Source: Bacteroidales bacterium UBA6401 (GTDB taxonomy: Bacteria; Bacteroidota; Bacteroidia; Bacteroidales; UBA932). From it: DNA of 42,816 nucleotides. The stretch is taken from contig DJPX01000006.1 in NCBI GenBank assembly GCA_002438635.1, positions 1 to 42,816 on the forward strand. Reading direction: 5' to 3'. Every line of letters starts with the position of its first letter. The stretch's first letter is position 1. The notes under the pieces are model-generated. The model was given only the letters and a program-made list of their open reading frames with translations, did not search any database and had not been told where the DNA came from. Of this stretch, positions 7,872 to 15,819 are shown piece after piece. Both the position numbers and the translations under genes were made by a program.

Positions 7872-8869
7872 TGGCCACGGACACATTTGCTTCTTTAGGA
7901 AAACAGGAAGCTATCAAACTTTTATTTGAAGGGACAAATTATGTTCCTTTTGAGGAAACGGTTACTTTTCATGCCGATAATAGGTCATATATTATAAATA
8001 CGTGTAAATCTTTTCTAGAAGGAATAGACTTCGACTTGGTGTATTTCCCACTAAAACACTTGGGGTATAAATGCGTCATAGCCATAAGTTCTGAGCTTTA
8101 TGCGCGTATGGCTCGGCCTCGAACTTTGTCGGTTTGTTTGGGTGTTTCGTCGAAACTGGATTTTGAACAAATAAGGGAGATATGGGGCGGAGTGGTGTCT
8201 GCAGCTCACGAGCATAACTATGAGCATATTTCTTTAGATATTCAGCCGTCTTGTAATGGCTTAAATATATCGATAAGTGCAACAGGAGAGTGCTTTGATC
8301 TAGATATGAAACGTCGTAGTATAGCCCATAGCAAGGATCTTATTTGTGTGTCTGGTCCATTGGGAGCGGCATATTTAGGCCAAGCCCTGCTTGAGTCAGA
8401 AAAGAAATACTACGAGAATGGTGAAATCAAGACGGAGCAACTTGAAAAATATAAAATGCTCTTGGCAGCTTATTTAAAGCCGGAGTTAAATCCTTCGGTG
8501 GTCGATCATCTTGTGGAGGCGGGGATATATCCGTCTTTTGGATATGTGGTTTCGAAAGGATTGGCAGATGCGGTATTAAGACTCACTCGCGACAGTGGTT
8601 TTGGAGCAAAGATTTATGCCGAAAAGATACCTTTCGAGGGTAATTCATTCGCGCTTGGCTCGGAGCTAAATATAGATCCTATATCTGCGGCCATGAATGG
8701 AGGAGATGATTATAGGCTTTTGTTCACTATCCCTATTTTGAAACTTGATAAATTCCGTGCTGATTTTCAGACTTTCGATATAATTGGCCATCTGGCCCAA
8801 AGCGAAGTGGGTGCAGTCCTGCTTACTCCGGAAGGAGTGGAACTACCTCTAAAAGCTCAAGGGTGGTAA
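7871..8869 (+). CDS. ThiL-family protein lacking catalytic motifs (putative pseudoenzyme)
   Basis: The 332-aa protein lines up along its whole length with Bacteroidales thiamine-monophosphate kinase (ThiL). FLEGIDFDLVYFPLKHLGYK, CVSGPLGAAYLGQALLE, LKPELNPSVVDHLVEAGI and NGGDDYRLLFTIP are all recognisable, with a closing LKAQGW. However, the Mg/ATP motifs are changed. The N-terminal GDDAA is replaced by sequence around TFHADN, the following Thr-Asp is Asn-Thr, SD of the SDiyAm motif reads SE, GGDTT reads SLDIQPS, and DISDGL reads VVSKGLAD. Length and frame are intact, so this is not simple decay. It overlaps the glyS stop by one base. Either it has lost kinase activity and gained another role, or it is an unusual ThiL. 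Confidence 0.75.
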   Translation: MATDTFASLGKQEAIKLLFEGTNYVPFEETVTFHADNRSYIINTCKSFLEGIDFDLVYFPLKHLGYKCVIAISSELYARMARPRTLSVCLGVSSKLDFEQIREIWGGVVSAAHEHNYEHISLDIQPSCNGLNISISATGECFDLDMKRRSIAHSKDLICVSGPLGAAYLGQALLESEKKYYENGEIKTEQLEKYKMLLAAYLKPELNPSVVDHLVEAGIYPSFGYVVSKGLADAVLRLTRDSGFGAKIYAEKIPFEGNSFALGSELNIDPISAAMNGGDDYRLLFTIPILKLDKFRADFQTFDIIGHLAQSEVGAVLLTPEGVELPLKAQGW

Positions 8870-9484
8870 TTTTTTACTTTGTTCACTCGCTTTTAGCAGA
8901 AAGTAAAAGTGCCCGATGGTAAGTATACCATTGCCACCAGTCCATGGTTTGATATCATCTTTCCATAGGTAAGTAATAACTTTGGCAAAAATGCCATTTT
9001 TGTGAAATAGAAAGATTTTCTTTGATAAGAGGGACGCCACATAATAGTCGTTCAAGGCGATGAGGGATGATCTCTATTATATGGACTACTTCACATATTT
9101 GGACTATGACAGCCACATAGTCAATGATATATATATACGACGAATTGGATAGAGCATTACAGCGCCATATTCTGCCGCGCCATCAGGCGAGAACAAAGCC
9201 CCACCAAACTCGCTCTCATCCGCCCACTGCCGGGCCACACACTCAAGCGATTTTAGGACAACCTCATTATGGCTGCTGTTAAATGATTTTTGGACATGGT
9301 ATCTGCCGTTGGTCTTGGATACGACCTGAATAGACACTGTGCCACTTCCGTCTGGCAAACATGCCACGATAGTAGTCATTTGCCGTGGGACACCCAAATC
9401 GAGAGAGAACAATATGGCTCTCACGTAGCGGTGTGGCCGATTGTCGGACTAAAAGTTGAAAACTGCGGAAAACAGGAAATTGGA
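8870..9484. other. Gene-poor stretch with mobile-element debris
   Basis: No intact gene is visible. It holds a 17-nt inverted repeat CAAAAATG-C-CATTTTTG (8986-9002) and a locally GC-rich part (about 9150-9480) containing the transposase-like remnant listed separately. Composition there is visibly richer in G+C than the neighbouring genes, which fits foreign origin. It forms the left side of the island carrying the AAA+ gene. Confidence 0.45.
9104..9424 (-). pseudogene. Transposase N-terminal remnant (IS1634-like, tentative)
   Basis: A reverse reading frame of about 106 codons begins with GTG. Its part SGTVSIQVVSKTNGRYHV followed by KSFNSSHNEVVLKSLECV resembles the N-terminal segment of IS1634/IS4-group transposases, which read roughly SGS(V/I)S(V/I)xVxxKxxGxxxxxxxxGxSxxExExxxL. 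No catalytic DDE domain follows, so at best this is the stub of a deleted element. The frame is GC-rich compared with its surroundings. The match is from memory of the family pattern only and could be coincidental. Confidence 0.35.
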
Positions 9485-11656
9485 TTAAACTGCTATATCT
9501 TCTTCAGTAATTTGGCTTAAGATATCTAATGTAACATCTTTCTTTTGTGAAATTCGGTTAGCTTGATGTTGTATAGTCTTTTCAAATAGATTCCTAACGA
9601 AGCGTCCATTGCCGAAACTTTCATCTTTTTCATCTACGGCCTTGCTTAGAACATCCTTGAGCTTTGTCTCAGCATCTTCCGAAAGTGTATACTCATTCTT
9701 TTTTACACAAGATAGAAAGATGTCGTATAATTCGCTTGCTGTATAATCTGGGAAGTTAATGTATCTATTGAAGCGTGACTGTAGTCCTGGGTTTGTATCT
9801 ATAAACCCTTTCATGTTGCTTGAATATCCGGCTAAGATAACTACGAGTCTATCTCTGTTGTCTTCCATTCTCTTCAACAAGGTTGCAATTGATTCTCGTC
9901 CAAAATCCCCTTGTCCTCCTTCAGAAAGAGAGTATGCTTCATCAATAAATAAGACTCCATCTAATGCACTGTCTATTATTTTGTTTGTTTTAACGGCTGT
10001 CTGGCCAACATATTCAGCAACAAGACCAGAACGATCAGTTTCAACGAGATGTCCCTTTTTTAAAATGCCAAGATCGCGGTATATTTCAGCTACGATTCGT
10101 GCAACCGTAGTCTTCCCTGTTCCTGGATTTCCTGTGAATACACAGTGGTACGAGACAGACGATGTTTTCATGCCGCGATCTTCGCGCATTTTCTGGACCT
10201 TGACAAAATTATAAAGTGTCTTTACCTCTTCTTTGACAGATCCAAGACCTATCATATTATCCAATTCCTTAATAGGATTGCTTTTAACTTGGGACTTTGA
10301 TGCTCGTTTGGCGGTGATTGGAACTATATTCTCTTTTATAACTGTGGTCGCAGTCTTCCCGTAATTTAACTCAATACCCGAAAGTAAATTATTTAACTCG
10401 TCAAGAGACGATACATTTACAGGATGAAGTGACGCGCCATTTGCTGTACCAATAATTCCAACTGATTCTAATTGAGTTATTATCCTTGAGGCTCTTGAAA
10501 ATCCGATGGAGAATACACGTTGAATTTCAGTAATTGAAGCTTTCTGAATAGTCACAACATGTTTTGCGACTTCAATAAATTTGTCATCTACAGTAATGGT
10601 GCATATCGTATTTATTGCTTCATCCTGGATGTTTGTTAGTTTCTCTATCCATTCTTTTTCTTGCGTAGTCACTTTTTTATCAGCAGAGGCAACAATAGAG
10701 GCCCATTGGGATAATAGAACAAGATATTTATCGCGGATGCCAGAGTCGCAAGATGAAAGAATATAGGGGAGAGTAAGTCTTTTTGATTCAAATGCTTCAT
10801 TTGCGAATACCTTTATCGATTGAATGTAGTCGGCTGTAGTCGAAGCTACTTTATAATAGTTTTCAATGTTTTTATATTCTGGGAAAGGTTCGTCACTTAT
10901 TAGTCCCCATATAAGCACCATGAAGCCAAATCCTTCTTTTGAATCTAATGCAACAGCAGTACCAAATCCCTCAAAACATCGAAGAGCATCCATAACAATC
11001 AAATGAGTTATGTGCTCATCTTTTTTATTGTCTATCCATACACAAGCATTAGATATAGCTTCAATCGCGGAAAGATTAAGACCTAGAGATTTTTTGAAGT
11101 TTCTTATTTTTTCACAAATGGCGACAGTATCTTTATTGTATTGTTCTGAAATACCATATTTCTTAAATATAGTCTCATTCTCTGTTTTTTCTTCTGTGTC
11201 TATTCCAGGTTTCAATTCGCAAATGACAAACTTTGTCATTTGCGAATTGAAAGAATAACGCGGATGTACTACTCCATCATATGGGCTTTTAATAGGATAT
11301 TCCTTAAAGACGGATTCGGAATTATATCTTCCCGTTGAAGGCGCTGAAAACGATGATATTTTAATAATCTTCACTGTCGCTATTTCGTCATCTTTCGTAA
11401 CTCTTCCGGTTTTTTTAATTTCTACTCTTGGTGTATAGGTAAAGAATGTATTGCTTGCATCATCAGAGCAAACAGGAAATTTCGAAGCATCAAAATAAAT
11501 AAGATAATGGTCTCCTTCTATTACTATTGATACAAGGTCAAGAACTGATACATCAAACTTCGATTCGGTTTTATGATGAGATGTACTGCGTATAATGCAG
11601 CCAATCACCACAATGAACAAGAAAATAATTAGAAGAATTAATACTATATCATCCAT
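9485..11656 (-). CDS. Membrane-anchored TerB-like / FtsK-gamma-like / CbxX-type AAA+ ATPase
   Basis: 723 aa. A single N-terminal membrane segment (residues 4-22) is followed by a beta-rich region with a lipoyl-like KSPYDGVVHPRY turn (123-134). Next come a helical region with a TerB-like segment (about 310-345, LSQWASIVASADKKVTTQEKEW) and a winged-helix segment resembling FtsK-gamma (about 370-412, ITEIQRVFSIGFSRASRII). The C-terminus is a CbxX/CfqX (SpoVK-like) AAA+ domain (about 465-723). That domain has Walker A GNPGTGKT at 509-516, Walker B LFIDEA at about 565-570, the pore/CbxX motif RSGLVAEYVGQTA and NPGLQSRF arginines. The core looks catalytically complete. Residues 135-149 are encoded by a 43-nt palindrome. 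It stands alone beside mobile-element debris; no function can be assigned beyond a membrane-tethered remodelling ATPase. Confidence 0.85.
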   Translation of the reverse strand: MDDIVLILLIIFLFIVVIGCIIRSTSHHKTESKFDVSVLDLVSIVIEGDHYLIYFDASKFPVCSDDASNTFFTYTPRVEIKKTGRVTKDDEIATVKIIKISSFSAPSTGRYNSESVFKEYPIKSPYDGVVHPRYSFNSQMTKFVICELKPGIDTEEKTENETIFKKYGISEQYNKDTVAICEKIRNFKKSLGLNLSAIEAISNACVWIDNKKDEHITHLIVMDALRCFEGFGTAVALDSKEGFGFMVLIWGLISDEPFPEYKNIENYYKVASTTADYIQSIKVFANEAFESKRLTLPYILSSCDSGIRDKYLVLLSQWASIVASADKKVTTQEKEWIEKLTNIQDEAINTICTITVDDKFIEVAKHVVTIQKASITEIQRVFSIGFSRASRIITQLESVGIIGTANGASLHPVNVSSLDELNNLLSGIELNYGKTATTVIKENIVPITAKRASKSQVKSNPIKELDNMIGLGSVKEEVKTLYNFVKVQKMREDRGMKTSSVSYHCVFTGNPGTGKTTVARIVAEIYRDLGILKKGHLVETDRSGLVAEYVGQTAVKTNKIIDSALDGVLFIDEAYSLSEGGQGDFGRESIATLLKRMEDNRDRLVVILAGYSSNMKGFIDTNPGLQSRFNRYINFPDYTASELYDIFLSCVKKNEYTLSEDAETKLKDVLSKAVDEKDESFGNGRFVRNLFEKTIQHQANRISQKKDVTLDILSQITEEDIAV
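11210..11252. repeat. Perfect 43-nt palindrome inserted in frame in the AAA+ gene
   Basis: Two 21-nt arms (11210-11230 and 11232-11252) are exact reverse complements around a single central C at 11231. The left arm starts TTTCAATTCGC and ends AATGACAAA. It codes for residues 135-149 of the AAA+ protein (SFNSQMTKFVICELK) and would give almost the same peptide from the other strand. No second copy was found in the window. It behaves like a palindromic insertion element that preserves the reading frame. Confidence 0.9.
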
Positions 11657-11720
11657 TGTTGTATATACATTATTTTAAATACCTGCTATTTAGTTTTTAA
11701 TAATAGTTTTGCTATAGAAA

Positions 11721-11728
11721 CAAAGTTA
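11721..11728 (-). promoter_or_regulatory. Promoter -7 box for the AAA+ gene
   Basis: The reverse strand reads TAACTTTG, a TAnnTTTG match, 64 nt upstream of the AAA+ start codon. Confidence 0.5.
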
Positions 11729-11936
11729 AGAAATATTTTCCTTTTGCTATATGGTGAGAGCCTATTACATCCATTAGTTCTAAATCGCGGTTAGGAGTTT
11801 GGAAAAATAACATTCGGCAGCAGCATTAATGACAGCGATAGCGTCATTGCTATGAGAATGTATTTGATAGACATGGTCAGTATTATTATTTATGGGCCAT
11901 CTTCATAAAAGTAATAATAATCCGAAAACTCTTAGT

Positions 11937-11944
11937 TATCTTTG
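11937..11944 (+). promoter_or_regulatory. Promoter -7 box that fixes the dnaE start
   Basis: TATCTTTG lies 19 nt before ATG 11964. Transcription would begin near 11950, inside any longer in-frame extension beginning at 11892. This supports the shorter DnaE start. Confidence 0.6.
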
Positions 11945-11963
11945 CACTCCAATTCTTCGCATT

Positions 11964-14900
11964 ATGTCAGAGTCAAGCAATATAGCAGAAAAGTCATTTG
12001 TTCACTTACATCTTCATACCCAGTACTCAATACTTGATGGGCTTACCAATATAAAAAAGTTATTTGCCCGCGCCCGGGAGTTGGGTATGCCAGCTGTAGC
12101 CATTACGGACCACGGGAATATGTATGGTGTTCCAGAATTCTTTAAGTACGCGAATGATAAGTCGAATAAGAATCCGGATGGCTCGTATATAGTCAAGCCC
12201 ATAGTGGGATGCGAGGTTTATGTTACTCGACACTTTGATCATAAGGAAAAAAAGAAAGGCTATTATCATTTGATTCTATTGGCAAAGAACTACGAAGGCT
12301 ATAAGAACCTTATGAAGATAGTGTCTACCAGTCACATAGAAGGATTCTACTATAAGCCGAGGGTAAGTCACGAGGTTATCGAAAAATATCACGATAATCT
12401 AATTTGTTCATCGGCATGTCTTGCAGGAGAAATAGCTCAAGATATTATGGCTGATGATCTGGATGCTGCAAGAGAAGCTATTAACTGGCATAAAAGTGTC
12501 TTCGGGGAGGATTATTACCTAGAGGTTATGCTGCATAAGACGGAAGTCCCAGGCTTGAGTCTTGACACATATTATAATCAGAAAAAGGTAAGTGATGAAG
12601 TGTTCCGATTGGCCAATGAAATGGGCGTGAAAGTCATCGCTACAAACGACGTGCATTTTTTACGCGAAGAAGATGGTCCAGTGCATGACAGACTTATATG
12701 CTTAACGACTAATGCCAATATTGACGATCCTACGCGTCTTCGGTATACCCAGCAAGAATTTTTGAAGAGCCGTGCTCAGATGGAGGAACTGTTCTCTGAA
12801 CATCCGGAAGCTTTGGATAACACCTTAGAGGTGGCTTCAAAGGTGGAATCCTATAAGATAGAGCGATCACCAGTGCTTCCGAAATACAAGATAGACCCTG
12901 CTTTTATGAAAGGAATAGATGAACATTTGGAACACTATAAGGAGGTTATAGATGCAGGCAGAGTAGAAGGCCGTGGGCAGGAGTTTTTTAATTCTGTGGC
13001 TTATTTATGCCAATTGACATACGAAGGAGCTCATCGCAGATATGGGGCTCAGCTGAATGAAGAGCAAAGAGCGAGGATAGATTTTGAACTTAAGACTATC
13101 TCTAAAATGGGCTTTCCTGACTATTTTCTTATAGTCCAGGATTATATAAGCGCCAGTCGTAAAATGGGTTATTTGGTCGGGCCCGGAAGAGGTTCGGCTG
13201 CGGGTTCTGTCGTAGCGTATTGCTTAGGAATAACAAACCTTGACCCTATTAAATATCAACTCCTGTTCGAGCGTTTTTTGAATCCGGATCGTGTCAATAT
13301 GCCAGATATAGATGTGGATTTTGAAAACCTAACAGCGGCCCACGAATATGTTGAAAAGACTTATGGCTCTAATCACGTGTCAAGGGTTATCACATTCGGT
13401 ACCATGGCGGCGAAAAGCGCTATAAAGGATGTAGCTCGCATAAGTAATTTAAGTATAGACGAGAGCAACCGACTTTCAAATATGGTCCCTGATAGGCTCT
13501 CCGAAAAAAAGGAAAAGGAATACCCTTTCAATCCTAAACTAGACGAGTTAAAACCCGGGTTTAAGGTAATAGAGAAGGAAGTAGATGGTGTTAAGCGCAC
13601 TTTCCAAGTAGGTAAAGAGGATACGGACGTTAAGATTAATCTCGAAAACTGTTTTCGATTAGTCCCCGAATTTAAAAACGAACTGGAAAATGGTACAGAG
13701 ATTAATAAAGAGGTCTTAAAATATGCCAAGGCACTAGAAGGATGCATCCGCCAAGTAGGGCAGCATGCGTGTGCTACGATAATTGGCCCGTCTGCCCTTA
13801 CCGAGCACATGCCAATATGCCTATCCAAAGACAAGGAAACAGGGCAGGATGTGTGGACCTCGCAATACGACGGGCATTATATCGAGTCGGTAGGGATGCT
13901 GAAGATGGACTTCCTTGGTCTCAATACTTTGTCCATTATACATGAAACTTTAAATAATATAAAAGACCGTTATGGGCGCGAAATAGATATAGAAGCAATT
14001 CCTATTGACGATAAGGCTACTTATGAACTTTATGGTAGAGGAGATACAACGGTAGTATTCCAATTCGAATCTCAAGGAATGAAAAATTATCTTCAAAAAC
14101 TCCATCCGGAGCGTTTTGAAGATCTTATAGCTATGAATGCGCTATATCGTCCTGGGCCTATGGATTATATTCCTGACTTTATAGACAGGAAGTTAGGAAT
14201 AAAGCCTATAGAATATGATCTTCCTGAAATGGAAGAGTATCTATTTGATACATACGGAATCACAGTGTATCAAGAGCAGGTCATGTTGCTTTCGCAGAAA
14301 TTGGCCGGTTTTACCAAGGGTCAAGCGGATACTCTACGTAAAGCCATGGGTAAAAAGTTGATTGATACCTTAATGTCTTTGAAGGATAAGTTCATGGAAG
14401 GCGGTATGGCCAATGGTCACCCTGAAAAGATTTTGGACAAGATATGGAAGGACTGGGAGAAGTTCGCTTCGTATGCTTTCAATAAGTCGCATGCGACCTG
14501 CTATGCATGGGTAAGTTATCAGACAGGATGGCTGAAATGTCATTATACCGCAGAGTTTTTAGCTGCCAATCTCTCTTGTAATCTATCGAAGATGGATGAA
14601 ATCAAGAAGATTATGGCGGATTGCAAGATGCATAAAATTCCGGTATTGAATCCTGATATTAATGAATCCAGCAATACCTTTAAGGTGAACCATAAAGGCG
14701 AAATACGCTTCGGCTTCGGGGGCATAAAGGGGTTTGGGGCCAATATCACCGATGCTATAATCAAAGTTCGTCAGAATGGCCTGTTTTCCGACGTATGGGA
14801 TTTTGTGGAGAGGATGGCAGAATATAATGTCAAGGATCCAAGAAACAATGCATCGTTAAACAAAAAGTCAATGGAGGCTTTAGTTTATTCAGGTGCATTC

Positions 14901-15782
14901 GATTCGTTCGGTTATAAAAGGAGTCAATTTTTTGCCCCGGCAGAAGGGGGAAATTCCTTTATGGATAACCTAATTGCATATTCGGAGCGCTACAAGAACG
15001 ATCTTATGGATAAGTCAGTGTCTTTGTTTGGCGATGTGGCGGAACTTAAACCGGTACGCCCTATTATGCCGGAATTGATAGGTGATGAAAACAAGGAAGA
15101 CCTTTTAGTAAGAGAAAAGGAATTGGTAGGAATGTACCTTTCATCGCATCCTCTTGACAGATATGAATTTGAACTTAACAATTTCACTACTTGTGAAGTT
15201 ACCCAGCTTCAGTCTCTGGTAGATGAATGCACGTCTAAACAGACGGGTATGAAAGTGAATATAGGGGGAGTGGTCAATTCCTCAATACTAGGGGTAAGTC
15301 GTAATGGAAATCCTACTTTGAAGGTAGTATTGGAGGACTTCTCAGGGCATACTGAATTCGTATTTTACGGAAAGGATGTGGATAGATTACGCCCGAAGTT
15401 GATGGAGAAATCTGACGTGTATATAATGGGCGAAATCCGCCCCGGATTTGTTCCTAAACCTTTAGATGGGAAACCAGCAGTAAAGCCTAATTATAAGTTT
15501 GTCGTCTCCGATGTCATGGCTTTAGGGAATGTGAGTGAAACTAAACTTAAATCCTTTAAAGTAGAAGTAAATTCCGAACAGATAACGCCGGCATTTCGTG
15601 CGGAACTCGTTAAACTCCTGCGGGCCAATAAAGGCAATACACCTTTGATTATACTTTTGTGTGATGCTAAGACAGGATGGAAGATAGAACTTGCCTCCAA
15701 GAAGTATCATGTAAGAGTTAATTCGGATTTCATTTATTCTTTAAAATCATTGGGTCTAAACTATAAAAATGAAGCCGACTAA
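11964..15782 (+). CDS. dnaE: DNA polymerase III subunit alpha
   Basis: The 1,272-aa replicative polymerase subunit is of DnaE type. The N-terminal PHP domain opens with FVHLHLHTQYSILDGL and keeps its metal-binding histidines (AITDHGNMYGV, VIATNDVHFL). The C-family catalytic core has GPGRGSAAGSVVAYCLGIT and the acidic PDIDVDFE motif. Tandem helix-hairpin-helix and OB-fold regions follow (INIGGVV-type OB near residue 1,100). ATG 11964 is preferred over 11892 because the PHP start and the promoter box both fit it. The stop codon lies within a hairpin shared with convergent secDF. Confidence 0.96.
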   Translation: MSESSNIAEKSFVHLHLHTQYSILDGLTNIKKLFARARELGMPAVAITDHGNMYGVPEFFKYANDKSNKNPDGSYIVKPIVGCEVYVTRHFDHKEKKKGYYHLILLAKNYEGYKNLMKIVSTSHIEGFYYKPRVSHEVIEKYHDNLICSSACLAGEIAQDIMADDLDAAREAINWHKSVFGEDYYLEVMLHKTEVPGLSLDTYYNQKKVSDEVFRLANEMGVKVIATNDVHFLREEDGPVHDRLICLTTNANIDDPTRLRYTQQEFLKSRAQMEELFSEHPEALDNTLEVASKVESYKIERSPVLPKYKIDPAFMKGIDEHLEHYKEVIDAGRVEGRGQEFFNSVAYLCQLTYEGAHRRYGAQLNEEQRARIDFELKTISKMGFPDYFLIVQDYISASRKMGYLVGPGRGSAAGSVVAYCLGITNLDPIKYQLLFERFLNPDRVNMPDIDVDFENLTAAHEYVEKTYGSNHVSRVITFGTMAAKSAIKDVARISNLSIDESNRLSNMVPDRLSEKKEKEYPFNPKLDELKPGFKVIEKEVDGVKRTFQVGKEDTDVKINLENCFRLVPEFKNELENGTEINKEVLKYAKALEGCIRQVGQHACATIIGPSALTEHMPICLSKDKETGQDVWTSQYDGHYIESVGMLKMDFLGLNTLSIIHETLNNIKDRYGREIDIEAIPIDDKATYELYGRGDTTVVFQFESQGMKNYLQKLHPERFEDLIAMNALYRPGPMDYIPDFIDRKLGIKPIEYDLPEMEEYLFDTYGITVYQEQVMLLSQKLAGFTKGQADTLRKAMGKKLIDTLMSLKDKFMEGGMANGHPEKILDKIWKDWEKFASYAFNKSHATCYAWVSYQTGWLKCHYTAEFLAANLSCNLSKMDEIKKIMADCKMHKIPVLNPDINESSNTFKVNHKGEIRFGFGGIKGFGANITDAIIKVRQNGLFSDVWDFVERMAEYNVKDPRNNASLNKKSMEALVYSGAFDSFGYKRSQFFAPAEGGNSFMDNLIAYSERYKNDLMDKSVSLFGDVAELKPVRPIMPELIGDENKEDLLVREKELVGMYLSSHPLDRYEFELNNFTTCEVTQLQSLVDECTSKQTGMKVNIGGVVNSSILGVSRNGNPTLKVVLEDFSGHTEFVFYGKDVDRLRPKLMEKSDVYIMGEIRPGFVPKPLDGKPAVKPNYKFVVSDVMALGNVSETKLKSFKVEVNSEQITPAFRAELVKLLRANKGNTPLIILLCDAKTGWKIELASKKYHVRVNSDFIYSLKSLGLNYKNEAD

Positions 15783-15797
15783 AACATAGCCGGCTTC
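15771..15797. terminator. Bidirectional hairpin between dnaE and secDF
   Basis: GAAGCCG (15771-15777) pairs with CGGCTTC (15791-15797). The hairpin includes the dnaE stop codon and sits 23 nt beyond the secDF stop, so it can serve both convergent genes. Confidence 0.6.
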
Positions 15798-15819
15798 AAA
15801 TAAACGGTTTAAGTCTTAA

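Larger units (their letters stand above)
11657..11963. other. Divergent promoter region between AAA+ gene and dnaE
   Basis: This 307-nt gap between divergently transcribed genes holds a reverse -7 box (11721-11728) for the AAA+ gene and a forward -7 box (11937-11944) for dnaE. A small hairpin ATAGC-gtcatt-GCTAT is centred near 11843. No other coding sequence was identified. Confidence 0.5.

Noticed and set aside
8849..9055. Reverse-strand 68-codon open frame behind the thiL-like gene
   Set aside because: It overlaps the 3' end of the thiL-like gene and shows no family signature; vague similarity to restriction or ATPase C-termini was too weak to report.
11010..11258. Forward 82-codon frame opposite the AAA+ gene
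   Set aside because: It is a shadow of the AAA+ coding sequence; its similar peptide FNSQMTNFVICEL is a consequence of the palindrome, not a second gene.
11892..11963. N-terminal extension of DnaE
   Set aside because: The extension lies upstream of the -7 box and predicted transcription start and has no similarity to the DnaE PHP start; ATG 11964 fits better.
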